The notes beneath the pieces were generated by a model. The model was not told the DNA's origin. It made no database searches and worked only from the letters and a program-made list of their open reading frames with translations. DNA of 64,000 nucleotides, taken from assembly GCF_004001245.1 (NCBI RefSeq), contig NZ_AP018724.1, forward strand, positions 2,844,501 through 2,908,500, given 5' to 3'. The translations under genes were made by a program, and so were the position numbers. Shown in pieces: positions 46,895 through 56,121 of this stretch. Each line of letters opens with the position of its first letter. Position 1 is the first letter of the stretch. The stretch is from Sulfurivermis fontis (lineage in GTDB: Bacteria; Pseudomonadota; Gammaproteobacteria; Thiohalomonadales; Thiohalomonadaceae).

Positions 46895-49800
46895 ATGAAC
46901 GCAGAAACGGCTCGAGAGAAATTCGTCGATTGGTTGGCAAGGCGCATGACCCTGGCCGGCAGGGGCGACTGCGACGACGTGTTGAAGGTCGAGCCGTCAG
47001 GGAAGTATTGGTTGGGAAGATTGCAATCCGCCGAGGCCGTGGCCGAAAGCGACTGGGGTGATCGGGGGGAACGGCTAGAACCCTGCGCATTCGGGATCAA
47101 GGTCAAACCCAGAGGGGCGGGACCCTGGCGCTTCCGTGTCGTCACGAGTTTTCGGGTTTGGCTGTGGGACAAGTCGGCGAAGATGTGGAAGAAGACCGGG
47201 CCCGTCCGCGTTGGATTCGCGATCGAAGTGCCGGCACGGATAGGGATGCATCGATATGGAGAGGAGGAGATCGCGAGTGCCCTGGCCAGCGTGACTGGGC
47301 GTGACGGACTCGCCGCGCGGATCGATGTCGAAGCCGACACCGGACAGTCCGGTGATCATGAGCTGAGCGTGTCTCTGGTCAATTGCTCCCCCAAGGAACA
47401 TCCGGACTTCAAAGACACACGTTTATACCAGTGTGAGTTACGAGTCGAGGGCCTCGACACGCTCCCCTTCATGCTCGAAGCACTCGAGGATTCGTTCAGA
47501 TACGACAGGTGTATCGAAGCGTATGGCATCAACTGCGGCGTACGTACAGAGTCTGGTGCCATCGTCACGGAAGATGCGGTCACGGTCGACCGCCATAGAC
47601 CTCGGTACTGGAATGTCGACGATCCGATGCCAACCATGCGGTTCCTGGATTTGGCGGCCGATCCGATCGGGCCGGCGGAAGCTCTACTTTCGGCGCTGAG
47701 GAGTTGGGGAGGCGCCAACTGGGCTGCCGATGTTCTGGAACATCGGGCGGACGCAGAGAGATGGTCGACCGAGATGCAGCAACAAGCGACCAGAGCCGCC
47801 GAGGAATTCGAGCGAGAGTGTGAGCGACTCGCGAAAGGCATCGAGCTATTGAAGTCTGACGAAGCCTTGTTTCGCGCGTTCACCGGAATGAATCGCGCGA
47901 TGTCATTCAGTGCCCGGGGCAAGTATGACTCCTGGCGTCCGTTCCAGTTGGGGTTCTTGCTCGCGAACCTTTCGTCGGTCGTGGACAAGGAGCATGAGCC
48001 GGATGTCGTCGACGTCGTCTGGTTCGCGACGGGCGGAGGCAAGACGGAGACGTACCTCGGCCTTCTGGTGACGGCTGCGTTGTACGACAGAATGACCGGT
48101 AAAGTTTCGGGAATCACTGCGTGGAGTCGTTTCCCTTTGAGGATGCTGTCCTTACAGCAGACCCAGCGTTTCGCCGACGCAATCGCCTCGGCAGAGATGG
48201 TACGCCGCGAGATGGGTTTGGCAGGAGATGGTTTCTCACTTGGATTCTTCGTTGGGCAGGGTGCGACCCCCAATCGCATCCTCGAGAACCCCAAGCCGGG
48301 CGAGCCGGATCCCGACGACGACCAGATGCCGCGCCGATACCAGGTACTGGAGTACTGCCCTTTCTGTCATGAGCGTTCGATAACGATGGACTTCGACAGG
48401 CGCTCGTGGAGACTCGAACACCGATGCGGAAACACGGACTGTGTAGCGAATGGTGACGCCCTGCCGGTATACGTAGTCGACGAGGAGATCTACAGATTTC
48501 TGCCTACGGTGGTCGTCGGCACCCTCGACAAGGCGGCCTCGATCTCCCTTCAGGCGTCCATGCGCGGCATGGTCGGCGCGCCTCTGGGAATGTGCTCCAA
48601 AGAAGGACATGGATACACCTATGCCCCGAGGAGTTCACGTCCTTCGGGATGTCTCGTACCCGGTTGTCGGGGGACTCGTCAGGCGCTGCCCATGGAGGAG
48701 GATAAGTATGGACCGTCCTTCCGACTCCAAGACGAACTTCACCTCCTGCGGGACAGTCTCGGGGCTGTCGACTCACACTACGAGGCTTTGTACGACGCGC
48801 TGCAGGACGAACTCTGCGGCAGGAAACCAAAGGTACTTGCATCCTCCGCGACCCTTACGGGTTACGAAAAGCAGGTAGACGTTTTGTATCGGCGAGCGGC
48901 GCGTGTTTTCCCCGTTCCGCCACCGCGAGTCGGCGGAGGCTTCTGGACTGCGGATTCGGAAAGTTTGATGCGCCGGTTCGTGGCGATAGCGCCGCGGGGT
49001 GTGACCATTGAGTACACGATCGATCGATTGCTGACCGAGTTGCAGATCGCTGTGCGGGATCTGGCGCTAGATCCCGTATCCACGTGTGCCGATATCGGGA
49101 TCGATCCGCAGTTCTCGGCGGAGTTGCTCTCTCTGTATGGAACGAACGTCGTCTATGGGAATACGTTACGTGATCTCGAGGCAGTGATGCGCTCGATGGA
49201 AACGCAGGTGCTCGTTCCTGGTGCGATCAATACTGCATCACTCACGGGCAAGACCGACTTCTCGGAAGTGCGCGAGATACTCGAAAGATTACAAAGCCCC
49301 GAGGACTCGTTCGAAGAGCGGCTGCACATCGTATCAGCATCCTCGATGATGTCCCACGGCGTGGATGTCGATAGGTTGAACGTGATGGTGATGCTCGGTA
49401 TCCCGCTGTCGGCTGCCGAATTCATCCAGGCCACAGCCCGGGTGGGACGCCGCTTCCCGGGCCTCGTGTTCGTCGTCCACAAAATCGGACGGGAACGTGA
49501 CGCAGGGGTCTTTCGCTCCTTCAGACAATTCGTCGAGCAAGGGGATCGATTCGTCGAACCCATACCGGTTACGAGGCGCAGCCGCCGAGTCTTGGACCGA
49601 ACCGTTGCCGGCCTGGAGCTGGCTCGCTTGCTGGTAATCCATGAGGGGTCATCGGGAACCGCTCTGACGACTTTGCGCACTTTCAAGGACTATGTGTCGT
49701 CCGGGAAATTCGATGTCGACGTGGAACTCGATGCACTGGTCGAAGCGCTTGGTTTGCAGAGCGAGCTCGACGAGCCGTTAAGAAAGGACCTGCGAGTATG

Positions 49801-49939
49801 GTTCGACGAGTTGCGCCACAACATCCTCGTGCCACCCAATGACGCGCGTTTCCCTTCAGATCTGTCGCCATCTGGTCCACCCATGCTGTCGCTGCGGGAC
49901 GTCGAGAAGCAGGTCCCGGTCATCGGGACCAGGGTCTGA
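46895..49939 (+). CDS. drmA: DrmA-like SF2 helicase (DISARM core)
   Basis: 1014-residue helicase. Walker A is WFATGGGKTETYLGLL (Lys near 383); motif II is the unusual DELH in FRLQDELHLLRDSLG at 613, as in DISARM DrmA; then SSATL, and motif VI FIQATARVGRRFPG. A cysteine cluster between (CPFCHERS and CGNTDC) could bind zinc. GAGGAG 7 bases upstream sets the start. Followed by drmB after 12 bases. In DISARM, DrmA works with DrmB against incoming phage DNA. The assignment rests on motif pattern and on drmB alongside; sequence is clearly diverged. Confidence 0.82.
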   Translation: MNAETAREKFVDWLARRMTLAGRGDCDDVLKVEPSGKYWLGRLQSAEAVAESDWGDRGERLEPCAFGIKVKPRGAGPWRFRVVTSFRVWLWDKSAKMWKKTGPVRVGFAIEVPARIGMHRYGEEEIASALASVTGRDGLAARIDVEADTGQSGDHELSVSLVNCSPKEHPDFKDTRLYQCELRVEGLDTLPFMLEALEDSFRYDRCIEAYGINCGVRTESGAIVTEDAVTVDRHRPRYWNVDDPMPTMRFLDLAADPIGPAEALLSALRSWGGANWAADVLEHRADAERWSTEMQQQATRAAEEFERECERLAKGIELLKSDEALFRAFTGMNRAMSFSARGKYDSWRPFQLGFLLANLSSVVDKEHEPDVVDVVWFATGGGKTETYLGLLVTAALYDRMTGKVSGITAWSRFPLRMLSLQQTQRFADAIASAEMVRREMGLAGDGFSLGFFVGQGATPNRILENPKPGEPDPDDDQMPRRYQVLEYCPFCHERSITMDFDRRSWRLEHRCGNTDCVANGDALPVYVVDEEIYRFLPTVVVGTLDKAASISLQASMRGMVGAPLGMCSKEGHGYTYAPRSSRPSGCLVPGCRGTRQALPMEEDKYGPSFRLQDELHLLRDSLGAVDSHYEALYDALQDELCGRKPKVLASSATLTGYEKQVDVLYRRAARVFPVPPPRVGGGFWTADSESLMRRFVAIAPRGVTIEYTIDRLLTELQIAVRDLALDPVSTCADIGIDPQFSAELLSLYGTNVVYGNTLRDLEAVMRSMETQVLVPGAINTASLTGKTDFSEVREILERLQSPEDSFEERLHIVSASSMMSHGVDVDRLNVMVMLGIPLSAAEFIQATARVGRRFPGLVFVVHKIGRERDAGVFRSFRQFVEQGDRFVEPIPVTRRSRRVLDRTVAGLELARLLVIHEGSSGTALTTLRTFKDYVSSGKFDVDVELDALVEALGLQSELDEPLRKDLRVWFDELRHNILVPPNDARFPSDLSPSGPPMLSLRDVEKQVPVIGTRV

Positions 49940-49951
49940 AGGAGGAGAAAA

Positions 49952-51661
49952 GTGAAAGAATCTAGAAGCGCTTCCCAGATCCTCTTCGGATTCCTTCCGG
50001 AACAGACCGTCGACCTGCGCGGCGGAGTGTGGAAAGTCAAGGACTGGCGGCATCCCAAGGTTCGCGGCGAGATCGATTCGGCATCGCTTCGGCGGGAAAT
50101 CATCCGGCAGGCGACGCCGTGGAATGCAGTGGGAATGGACGCCGGTTTCGTCGCCCATTTGCATGCGGGCGCACCCATCACAGTGTTGACGCTCGACGAG
50201 AACAACGGCGTCGAAGTGGAGCCGTTTCCGAAATCGTGGATATGCAAATCCTGTAAGAGGGTACACGATACGCCGGATGCGACGTGTCCTTGCGGGGCAA
50301 AAGGTCAGAAGGGGCAGCTGTTCTTCGTAGGCTATCACGACAAGTGTGGAACACTCCGAGCACCGTGGATCCCCAAGTGTCCCGAGCACAGGCAGGTGCG
50401 CATCGTGTTTCCTGGGACTTCCTCCGCGACCGAAATCCGATTCGAGTGTCCGGTATGCGATCGAGAACTCCGGAAAGGGTTCGGACACGTCCCGTGCGAT
50501 TGTGGTCAGGGCAATCTCGCCTTTCAGCCACATCGTGCGTCTTCTGTCTACACGCCCCGCAACGTCGTGATCGTCAATCCGCCTTCGCGGGAGCGCATAC
50601 GGGCGATCGCCGAAGCGGGTGGGCCACCCAAGGCGTTGAGCTGGGTCGTGGATGGCATGAAGACCAAGACGGTCGAAGAAGTCCCAGCCAGTCGTGAAAT
50701 CCTGAGGCGGCAACTGGAGGCGCAGGGACTGCCCCCGGAGATCATCGACAAGATGCTCGACATCGCCGGGACGGCATCTGGAGCGCTGCAGAGTGAAGAC
50801 ATCGTGCTGCCATCGGGTCAACGAGAGGATGCAGAGGCCCAAGCAGTGACCATCGCCCTAGCGACAATGGAGTCCAGGATCAGAATCGACGATTTGGTGA
50901 CGGCGACCGATCCTTCCAGCGAGCTCGGTCTACTCTACCGCGTGCGATATGCGCATGCGCTGCGTTCGGCGGGATTGTGCGCAGTCGACCTGATCGAGCG
51001 TTTCCCCGTGCTCACGGGGCACTTCGGCTATACGCGAGGTGACCACGAGCCTGGCAAGGGGCGGCTCGTCCCATACAAGGGGCGCCATGGACAAGGTTAC
51101 AAGGTGTACGCGGACATCGCCGAGACGGAGGCCCTTTTCGTCAGGTTGGATCCGATGAGGGTCGCGAAATGGTTGGTCGATGCAGGTCATCCACTCGCCG
51201 AGTGGCACGACGAACGAACGGCTCGATCGGCCATATTGGAGGCGGCACGCCTGCCTTCGTCGACGGACGAGAAGGACGGGGCCGTCGGCGCTGCACTACT
51301 CGAGCTGGTCCATTCCTATGCGCATCGTTTCCTGAGGATATCCGCCGTTCACGCGGGCATCGACAGAAATGCCCTTTCAGAGCTACTGGTTCCCCTGCAT
51401 CTGGGGTTCTTCATCTATGCCGCCGCACGGGGCGACTTCGTGTTGGGAGGACTCCAGGCCGTGTTCGAGACCGAACTGCACCGTCTGCTCGACGCCATCG
51501 TGTATGACGAGCATCGTTGCGCACTGGATCCGGGTTGCTCCGACGCCGGGGCGGCTTGCATGGCTTGCCTTCATGTCGGAGAGCCATCCTGCCGCTATTT
51601 CAATCGGTACTTGAGCCGTCTGACGCTCTTCGGACAACATGGGTATCTGCGAAGCCCATGA
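49952..51661 (+). CDS. drmB: DrmB-like DUF1998 protein (DISARM core)
   Basis: 569-residue protein with a C-terminal DUF1998 domain: ELVHSYAHRFLRISAVHAGI, LVPLHLGFFIYAAARGDF, GLQAVFETELHRLLDAI and the cysteine set CALDPGC, CMACL, CRYFN. Additional CxxC sites occur near residue 90-110 (CKSCKRVH, CPCGAKG) and around 160-180. The start is GTG with GGAGGAG close upstream. In DISARM DrmB forms a complex with DrmA. It ends 8 bases from the end of the convergent NERD helicase gene. Confidence 0.82.
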   Translation: MKESRSASQILFGFLPEQTVDLRGGVWKVKDWRHPKVRGEIDSASLRREIIRQATPWNAVGMDAGFVAHLHAGAPITVLTLDENNGVEVEPFPKSWICKSCKRVHDTPDATCPCGAKGQKGQLFFVGYHDKCGTLRAPWIPKCPEHRQVRIVFPGTSSATEIRFECPVCDRELRKGFGHVPCDCGQGNLAFQPHRASSVYTPRNVVIVNPPSRERIRAIAEAGGPPKALSWVVDGMKTKTVEEVPASREILRRQLEAQGLPPEIIDKMLDIAGTASGALQSEDIVLPSGQREDAEAQAVTIALATMESRIRIDDLVTATDPSSELGLLYRVRYAHALRSAGLCAVDLIERFPVLTGHFGYTRGDHEPGKGRLVPYKGRHGQGYKVYADIAETEALFVRLDPMRVAKWLVDAGHPLAEWHDERTARSAILEAARLPSSTDEKDGAVGAALLELVHSYAHRFLRISAVHAGIDRNALSELLVPLHLGFFIYAAARGDFVLGGLQAVFETELHRLLDAIVYDEHRCALDPGCSDAGAACMACLHVGEPSCRYFNRYLSRLTLFGQHGYLRSP

Positions 51662-51669
51662 GTCTCGGT

Positions 51670-53271
51670 TCATGGGCCCCAGACAATGGCGTCTTTGATC
51701 TTTCGGCTGGCAACGACATAGAGACCCACCTTCGCCCGACTCAACCCGACATAAGCAACGGCGCGGAGGTCTTCGATCGTCGCGGTATCCGATAAAGCAA
51801 GGACGACCACGTCACGTTCAAGCCCCTTGAAACGGTAAACGGTTTCGACGGGGATACCATGACCGTCCAGTGTGGTGAATAGATGCCCAGCCACGCCGGT
51901 CGATCTCAGTTCGGAGACCACCGATGTGGAATCCGTCAGGACGATCAGCTGGGTTGGCTCGATCTTGTCTTCGAGGACTATGCTCTCGACCAGGCCGACG
52001 ACGTAGGGTGCGAGCTGCTCTCGACGGTCCACCTCCACGAACCTCGGCTCCGGTCCATCGACAAACTTGCCATCGAGGCGATCGTCGAAAATGCTGGCTA
52101 CCCTTCGAGCTATCGGACCCGTGTTCCGGCAATTCACGGTCAACTCGAGTTCGACCAGTCCTTCGGGTATCGACCATCCTCGACGATACAAATCTTGGTG
52201 AGAGTCGGCGAATAGGTATAGAAGACCATCGTCGGCAACGAGAGATTGTGTCACTGAAAGCCATTCCATGGCGAAATCCTGAGCCTCATCGACCAGTACT
52301 GCATCGTACTGCGTGCCGTTGCGAGCGGTAGCCTCGCCCAGAATGCGAGGGGCTTCGATTTCGTACCACTCGCTCGTCGGGTCGAAGGGGGTCTTCGATT
52401 TGGCGCGTCGTGCCTCACGAAGTACGAGGCTGTGAAAGGTCTCGACGTCGACCGATGAGCCATGCAGTGTCGACGCGAGATGCTGTCGCAGTGGTGCGTT
52501 GTAGCAGAGCAGCAGTACGCGAAAACCAGATGAAGCGAGCTGACGCGACTTCTCTACGGCCAGCACCGTCTTCCCCGTCCCGGCGCCCCCGAGGATCATG
52601 GCGCGCTTGACGCGTCTGATCGCTTGCAGCACCACCATCTGTTCGCTCGTCAAATCGAGCAACGCTTGCCCGGCGTCTCCAACGTCGTCTCGCAGGAGGC
52701 GTCTTACTCGAATGGTAGGTGCCAAATGGTCAACGATCCGCTGGACGTCACTCTTGGACAAGGCTCGATTCTGTCCCCAATGGCGGAATATCCGTTCTAT
52801 CGCCTCCATTGGCCGAGCCAGATCGACACGGTCGACGACGATTTCTCTGGGTGCATTGAGCCCGAGAAGCTGAGTGACTTCTATGTCCGGGAACACGACG
52901 GCATGCACGATCGGATACCGTGTTAGGGTGGGATCGACCGCCTTGAAGAAGTTGAGCAATGCGTATTTGGAGTCTTTCGCCTGATCGAACGGGTTTTTGA
53001 TGGGACGGCGGATTCCATCGCCCCCAGTCGAAAACCAAGTGCCGTCAATGGCTTCGATCCCGCCGCCCTTCACCTCCAAAACGAGGACGCCGAGGTCGGG
53101 AGCCAGCACGACGAAATCGGCTTCGCCGTCGCCCTGCTTGCCCCCACGACGTGATTGCCAGGCAACCGAATGGAAAACAACGAGATCATCAGCGGTGGAC
53201 AAGCGCTCGCGCACCTTGATCTCCGATCGCGGGCTGCTCGGTGATGCTTCACGGGGGTAGAAGGTCGTCAT
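51670..53271 (-). CDS. NERD-domain UvrD-type helicase
   Basis: 533 residues. The N-terminal nuclease-related domain has GEADFVVLAPDLGVLVLEVK (D-x(n)-E-x-K core); the helicase part has Walker A ILGGAGTGKTVLA, Walker B AVLVDEAQDFAMEW, VNCRNTGPIARR and the late motifs ETVYRFKGLERDVVVLAL and AYVGLSRAK. Such proteins probably unwind and cut DNA. It is last in an operon with HTH, C5-methylase and vsr genes and overlaps vsr by ATGA. Converges on drmB. Confidence 0.88.
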   Translation of the reverse strand: MTTFYPREASPSSPRSEIKVRERLSTADDLVVFHSVAWQSRRGGKQGDGEADFVVLAPDLGVLVLEVKGGGIEAIDGTWFSTGGDGIRRPIKNPFDQAKDSKYALLNFFKAVDPTLTRYPIVHAVVFPDIEVTQLLGLNAPREIVVDRVDLARPMEAIERIFRHWGQNRALSKSDVQRIVDHLAPTIRVRRLLRDDVGDAGQALLDLTSEQMVVLQAIRRVKRAMILGGAGTGKTVLAVEKSRQLASSGFRVLLLCYNAPLRQHLASTLHGSSVDVETFHSLVLREARRAKSKTPFDPTSEWYEIEAPRILGEATARNGTQYDAVLVDEAQDFAMEWLSVTQSLVADDGLLYLFADSHQDLYRRGWSIPEGLVELELTVNCRNTGPIARRVASIFDDRLDGKFVDGPEPRFVEVDRREQLAPYVVGLVESIVLEDKIEPTQLIVLTDSTSVVSELRSTGVAGHLFTTLDGHGIPVETVYRFKGLERDVVVLALSDTATIEDLRAVAYVGLSRAKVGLYVVASRKIKDAIVWGP

Positions 53272-53762
53272 TGGCTCGATTTGTCCGGTTTCCGTGGCGG
53301 CCGACGGAGCCCCCGATTGGTGGTGATCGCCGGCTGCCTCGTGTGCTTGCGCATCTCGACGATCTTGGAAACATGACGCGCTGCGTCGGCGGGTGATTCA
53401 TGCGCCCAAATCCTCACCACTTCCCAGCCGAGCTCACTAAGGCGTCGATCGGTGTCGGCATCACGGGCGCGATTGGCCTCGATCTTCGCTCGCCAGAATT
53501 CGGCGTTTTCCTTGGGCCAAGTGGCGTGTAGTGGGCAGCCATGCCAGAAGCACCCATCGACGAACACTGCGACGCGCGGACCCAGGAAAGCAATATCCGC
53601 GACCCGCCGCGGTTTCGAAAGTAGTGGTACTTGCAGGCGATATCGTAGACCCAATGCGTACAGGGCCTTGCGAAGTTCTATCTCGATGTCGGTGCCGCGC
53701 TGGCGCACACGCGCCATACGACGACTTGCCTCAGGCGACGAGGGGGTTGCGCGCGACACCAC
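53268..53762 (-). CDS. vsr: Very short patch repair endonuclease Vsr
   Basis: 164-residue endonuclease nicking T:G mismatches that arise from deamination of 5-methylcytosine. Motifs: SPEASRRMARVRQRGTDIEI, RYRLQVPLLSKPRRVADIAF, VAVFVDGCFWHGCP (catalytic Asp and zinc ligands) and the late ELGWEVVRIWAHE. A GTG start within the methylase gene is favoured (AAAGGGGAAAC just upstream; a second GTG follows immediately), overlapping dcm by 32 bases. An internal ATG at 53717 is less likely since family sequence starts before it. Confidence 0.9.
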   Translation of the reverse strand: MVSRATPSSPEASRRMARVRQRGTDIEIELRKALYALGLRYRLQVPLLSKPRRVADIAFLGPRVAVFVDGCFWHGCPLHATWPKENAEFWRAKIEANRARDADTDRRLSELGWEVVRIWAHESPADAARHVSKIVEMRKHTRQPAITTNRGLRRPPRKPDKSSQ

Positions 53763-54819
53763 GTTTCCCCTTTGTGCCCGTCATCAATGGTTGAATGGCG
53801 AGATGCTGGAGGATGCTACGACCAATGATCTTTCCAAGTGTCACCGGCACGGCATTGCCGATCATGCGCCCCAAGGCCTTGAACTGGATCGGTGCACCAT
53901 CCGGGACGAAGGAGTAATCCTCCGGAAAGCCCTGCAAGATGGCACCTTCACGCAGTGAGATCGCGCGGTCCTGCTCGGGGTGACCAAAGCGACCATTGCC
54001 GAAGCCGTAATACTGCGTGGTGAGTGTTGGAGCAGGCTCGTCCCAGACCATGCGCCCGTAAACACCGGGATAGGTGCGCCCCGTATCACGCTGGTGGCAC
54101 TCCGCAATCAGACTTTTGGGCCAGTCTCGCCATGTTCCACCAGGGCGCGATGCCCGGATCCGCTCGAGGTTGAGTTTCGACAGTTTGGAAGCCGCGTGCA
54201 GCGGATCACGCGGCAGAGAGTCGCCTGCGGCGATCGCTGGGAGCTTGCCAATCGTTTCACGTACCGTCACTGGGCGATTGTGAGTGGACTCGATGAGTTC
54301 GATGGGGCCGAGTCGCGATGCGAGTAGCACCATTCGACGTCGACGTTGAGGCAAACCATAGCCAGAGCAGTCCACGACATCGTGCCAAACTTTGTAGCCG
54401 AGCTTTTCCAAAGTGGCTACGAAATCACCATACACCTCGTGTTTCTCTACCGTCGGTACGTTTTCCATGGTGACGATGTCCGGGCGCACACCTTTGACCA
54501 ATCGTGCGAACTCATACAACAACGCCCAGCGCGGGCTACCCACGGTGTCGTAGCGTTGTGCATAAGTCGAGAACGGCTGACAGGGCGCGCATCCGGCGAG
54601 GATGCGGATGTCCGCGTCCCCGAAGAGATTCTTGAGAACCACTGGTTTCGTTCTCGAGACGTCTTCCTCGATGAACCGAGCGCCGTTGTTGGTTTCGAAT
54701 GGATGGCGGCACGCAGGATCGACATCGATGCCAGCGACCACAGGAATCCCTTCTGAAGTCAGACCGTGAGTGAGCCCACCCGCACCACAAAACAAATCAA
54801 TGCAGGCCAAGGTCGTCAT
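53731..54819 (-). CDS. dcm: DNA cytosine-5 methyltransferase
   Basis: 362-residue C5 methylase. SAM motif LACIDLFCGAGGLTHG, catalytic Cys80 in AGCAPCQPFS, ENV motif at 119-121, YGLPQRRRRMVLLASR, and the C-terminal RMIGNAVP. All ten-motif landmarks I looked for are there. It may protect self DNA for a nuclease in this operon, or be the DrmMII-like marker for the neighbouring DrmAB. The recognition sequence is unknown. Preceded by a HTH gene, followed by vsr with overlap. Confidence 0.94.
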   Translation of the reverse strand: MTTLACIDLFCGAGGLTHGLTSEGIPVVAGIDVDPACRHPFETNNGARFIEEDVSRTKPVVLKNLFGDADIRILAGCAPCQPFSTYAQRYDTVGSPRWALLYEFARLVKGVRPDIVTMENVPTVEKHEVYGDFVATLEKLGYKVWHDVVDCSGYGLPQRRRRMVLLASRLGPIELIESTHNRPVTVRETIGKLPAIAAGDSLPRDPLHAASKLSKLNLERIRASRPGGTWRDWPKSLIAECHQRDTGRTYPGVYGRMVWDEPAPTLTTQYYGFGNGRFGHPEQDRAISLREGAILQGFPEDYSFVPDGAPIQFKALGRMIGNAVPVTLGKIIGRSILQHLAIQPLMTGTKGKRGVARNPLVA

Positions 54820-54874
54820 TCATGATCTCCCTTGGTCGGCCAGAACGAGCTTGGCACCGTGACGCTCCTCTCCA

Positions 54875-55075
54875 TCATCGGCTCGACGCATCGTCGGGTT
54901 CTTCCGACGCCTTGCCGGATCGCACCCATTCGTCGACTTCATCGGCCTTGAACTTCCAGAACCTCCCTACTTTGTGGGCCGGCATGTCCTTTTTCCCGAT
55001 CCACGCATAGACCGTGTCCCTGCTGACCCCAAGGTATTCGGTGATTTCCTCGACGGACAACCATCGGTCGGACAT
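54875..55075 (-). CDS. Small excisionase-type HTH regulator
   Basis: 66-residue DNA-binding protein: WLSVEEITEYLGVSRDTVYAW then KVGRFWKFKADEVDEWV, the HTH_17 pattern common in small regulators ahead of C5-methylase/Vsr operons. ATG 55075 starts MSDRWLS. A 10-bp palindrome AAACCGGTTT (55,137-55,146) and a TATGCT hexamer (55,088-55,093, minus strand) lie upstream. 55 bases before dcm on the same strand; probably controls the operon. Confidence 0.8.
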   Translation of the reverse strand: MSDRWLSVEEITEYLGVSRDTVYAWIGKKDMPAHKVGRFWKFKADEVDEWVRSGKASEEPDDASSR

Positions 55076-55145
55076 GGTGGTTCCCACAGCATAGACACCC
55101 ATGATCGGTGATTCTGCCATAGCTTCAGCGGGATTAAAACCGGTT

Positions 55146-55670
55146 TCATGCCGAACTGTCCTGATTAGGCTGGGTCGAGTCGGAGGTCGTAGGTCTATAT
55201 GAGAGTAGAAGCGTGGTCTCGGCACTCCGCCTTACTACCAACCCGGGCAGCACCTTCCCGCTGCCATACACCCACCGGCGCAGCTCCTTGGCTGCGCTCG
55301 ACCAATCGCGCTGATTCACCCTGCGCCGCAGTGTCGAGGTCTGCAACCGCCCTGCGCCGAGGTTGAACGTAAAGTCCACGATTGCCGCGAGCCGGCCCTC
55401 CGGCTCGGTGGCTAGCACCGGACAGCAGCGCAGCGTGGCGTCGAGCGCGGATCGCAAATCGCCTGTCAGATAGACCTCGCCCTCTTCTTCGGTGATCGGC
55501 GGATGGTCCGGCCTGCAGAGGTGCCCGTAGCCGATCGTCCAATACCCTGCCGGGCAGATGTAAGGGTGCGCGCGGCGCTGCGGATCGTGCTTGGGAACAC
55601 GATGGAATCCCTCGAAGCGTTTGGCCAGATCGATGGCGGCCTGGGGCACACGAATCAGAGGTGCGTCCAT
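55146..55670 (-). CDS. Phage-type lysozyme (GH24 endolysin)
   Basis: 174-residue peptidoglycan hydrolase. Glu20 in AKRFEGFHRVPKHD is the catalytic acid; PAGYWTIGYGHLC and VDFTFNLGAGRLQTSTLRR are GH24 landmarks. GAGG 8 bases upstream sets the ATG at 55670. It has no obvious signal sequence, so a holin should release it, and a holin gene lies upstream. Part of a decayed lysis cassette on the minus strand. Confidence 0.9.
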   Translation of the reverse strand: MDAPLIRVPQAAIDLAKRFEGFHRVPKHDPQRRAHPYICPAGYWTIGYGHLCRPDHPPITEEEGEVYLTGDLRSALDATLRCCPVLATEPEGRLAAIVDFTFNLGAGRLQTSTLRRRVNQRDWSSAAKELRRWVYGSGKVLPGLVVRRSAETTLLLSYRPTTSDSTQPNQDSSA

Positions 55671-55686
55671 CGCTCGCGCCTCTTGA

Positions 55687-56121
55687 TCATGCCGATGGCG
55701 ATACACCGAACCGTCTGGCAAGGTCGCGGTAGGGCCTATCGTCGGCGCGGATGTCCTCGACGCACTGTCGGTTCAACCGTGCGGCACCGTTTCGTTCGCC
55801 TGTGAGTCGCGCTGAGCGCCCCTTGGCGACCATGTCGGCCGCGTTGTCGCGAGCAGTTCCGATAAACAGGTGCCCCGGTCGAACGCAGCTTGGGTTGTCG
55901 CATCGATGACAAACCTGTATGCCATCCGGAATCGGCCCGTGCGCCAACTCGTAGGCCAGCCGATGCGCACGAAGTTGTACGCCATCCTTGCGCTTGATGA
56001 GCCCATAGCCTTGTGGATGTCTGGCACCCGTCCAAACCCAGCAACCGCTGTCGGGCGCGAAGTCAAACTTGGTCAGGAAACGCCAACGCAACGACGTCTC
56101 GGGACTGCCGGTACGCGCCAT
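55687..56121 (-). CDS. HNH endonuclease (HNH_3 type), C-terminus frameshifted
   Basis: 144-residue phage-type HNH nuclease: SGCWVWTGARHPQGYG, RAHRLAYELAHGPIPDG then IQVCHRCDNPSCVRPGHLFI (the HNH core) and a C-terminal helix (VEDIRADDRPYRDLARRFGV) for DNA contact. The frame ends SPSA*, but one frame away the sequence continues GMIKRRERWTHL to a stop at 55,656, the usual end of such proteins; a one-base loss near 55,690 explains it. Its ATG overlaps the ancestral TAA of the holin frame (TAATG). In the current sequence the holin frame also runs into it. Confidence 0.8.
   Translation of the reverse strand: MARTGSPETSLRWRFLTKFDFAPDSGCWVWTGARHPQGYGLIKRKDGVQLRAHRLAYELAHGPIPDGIQVCHRCDNPSCVRPGHLFIGTARDNAADMVAKGRSARLTGERNGAARLNRQCVEDIRADDRPYRDLARRFGVSPSA

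Noticed and set aside
51670-53271. NERD helicase as DrmC or DrmD of DISARM
   Set aside because: It has no phospholipase-D HKD motifs (DrmC) and is UvrD-like, not SNF2-like (DrmD). It may replace them functionally but is not homologous.
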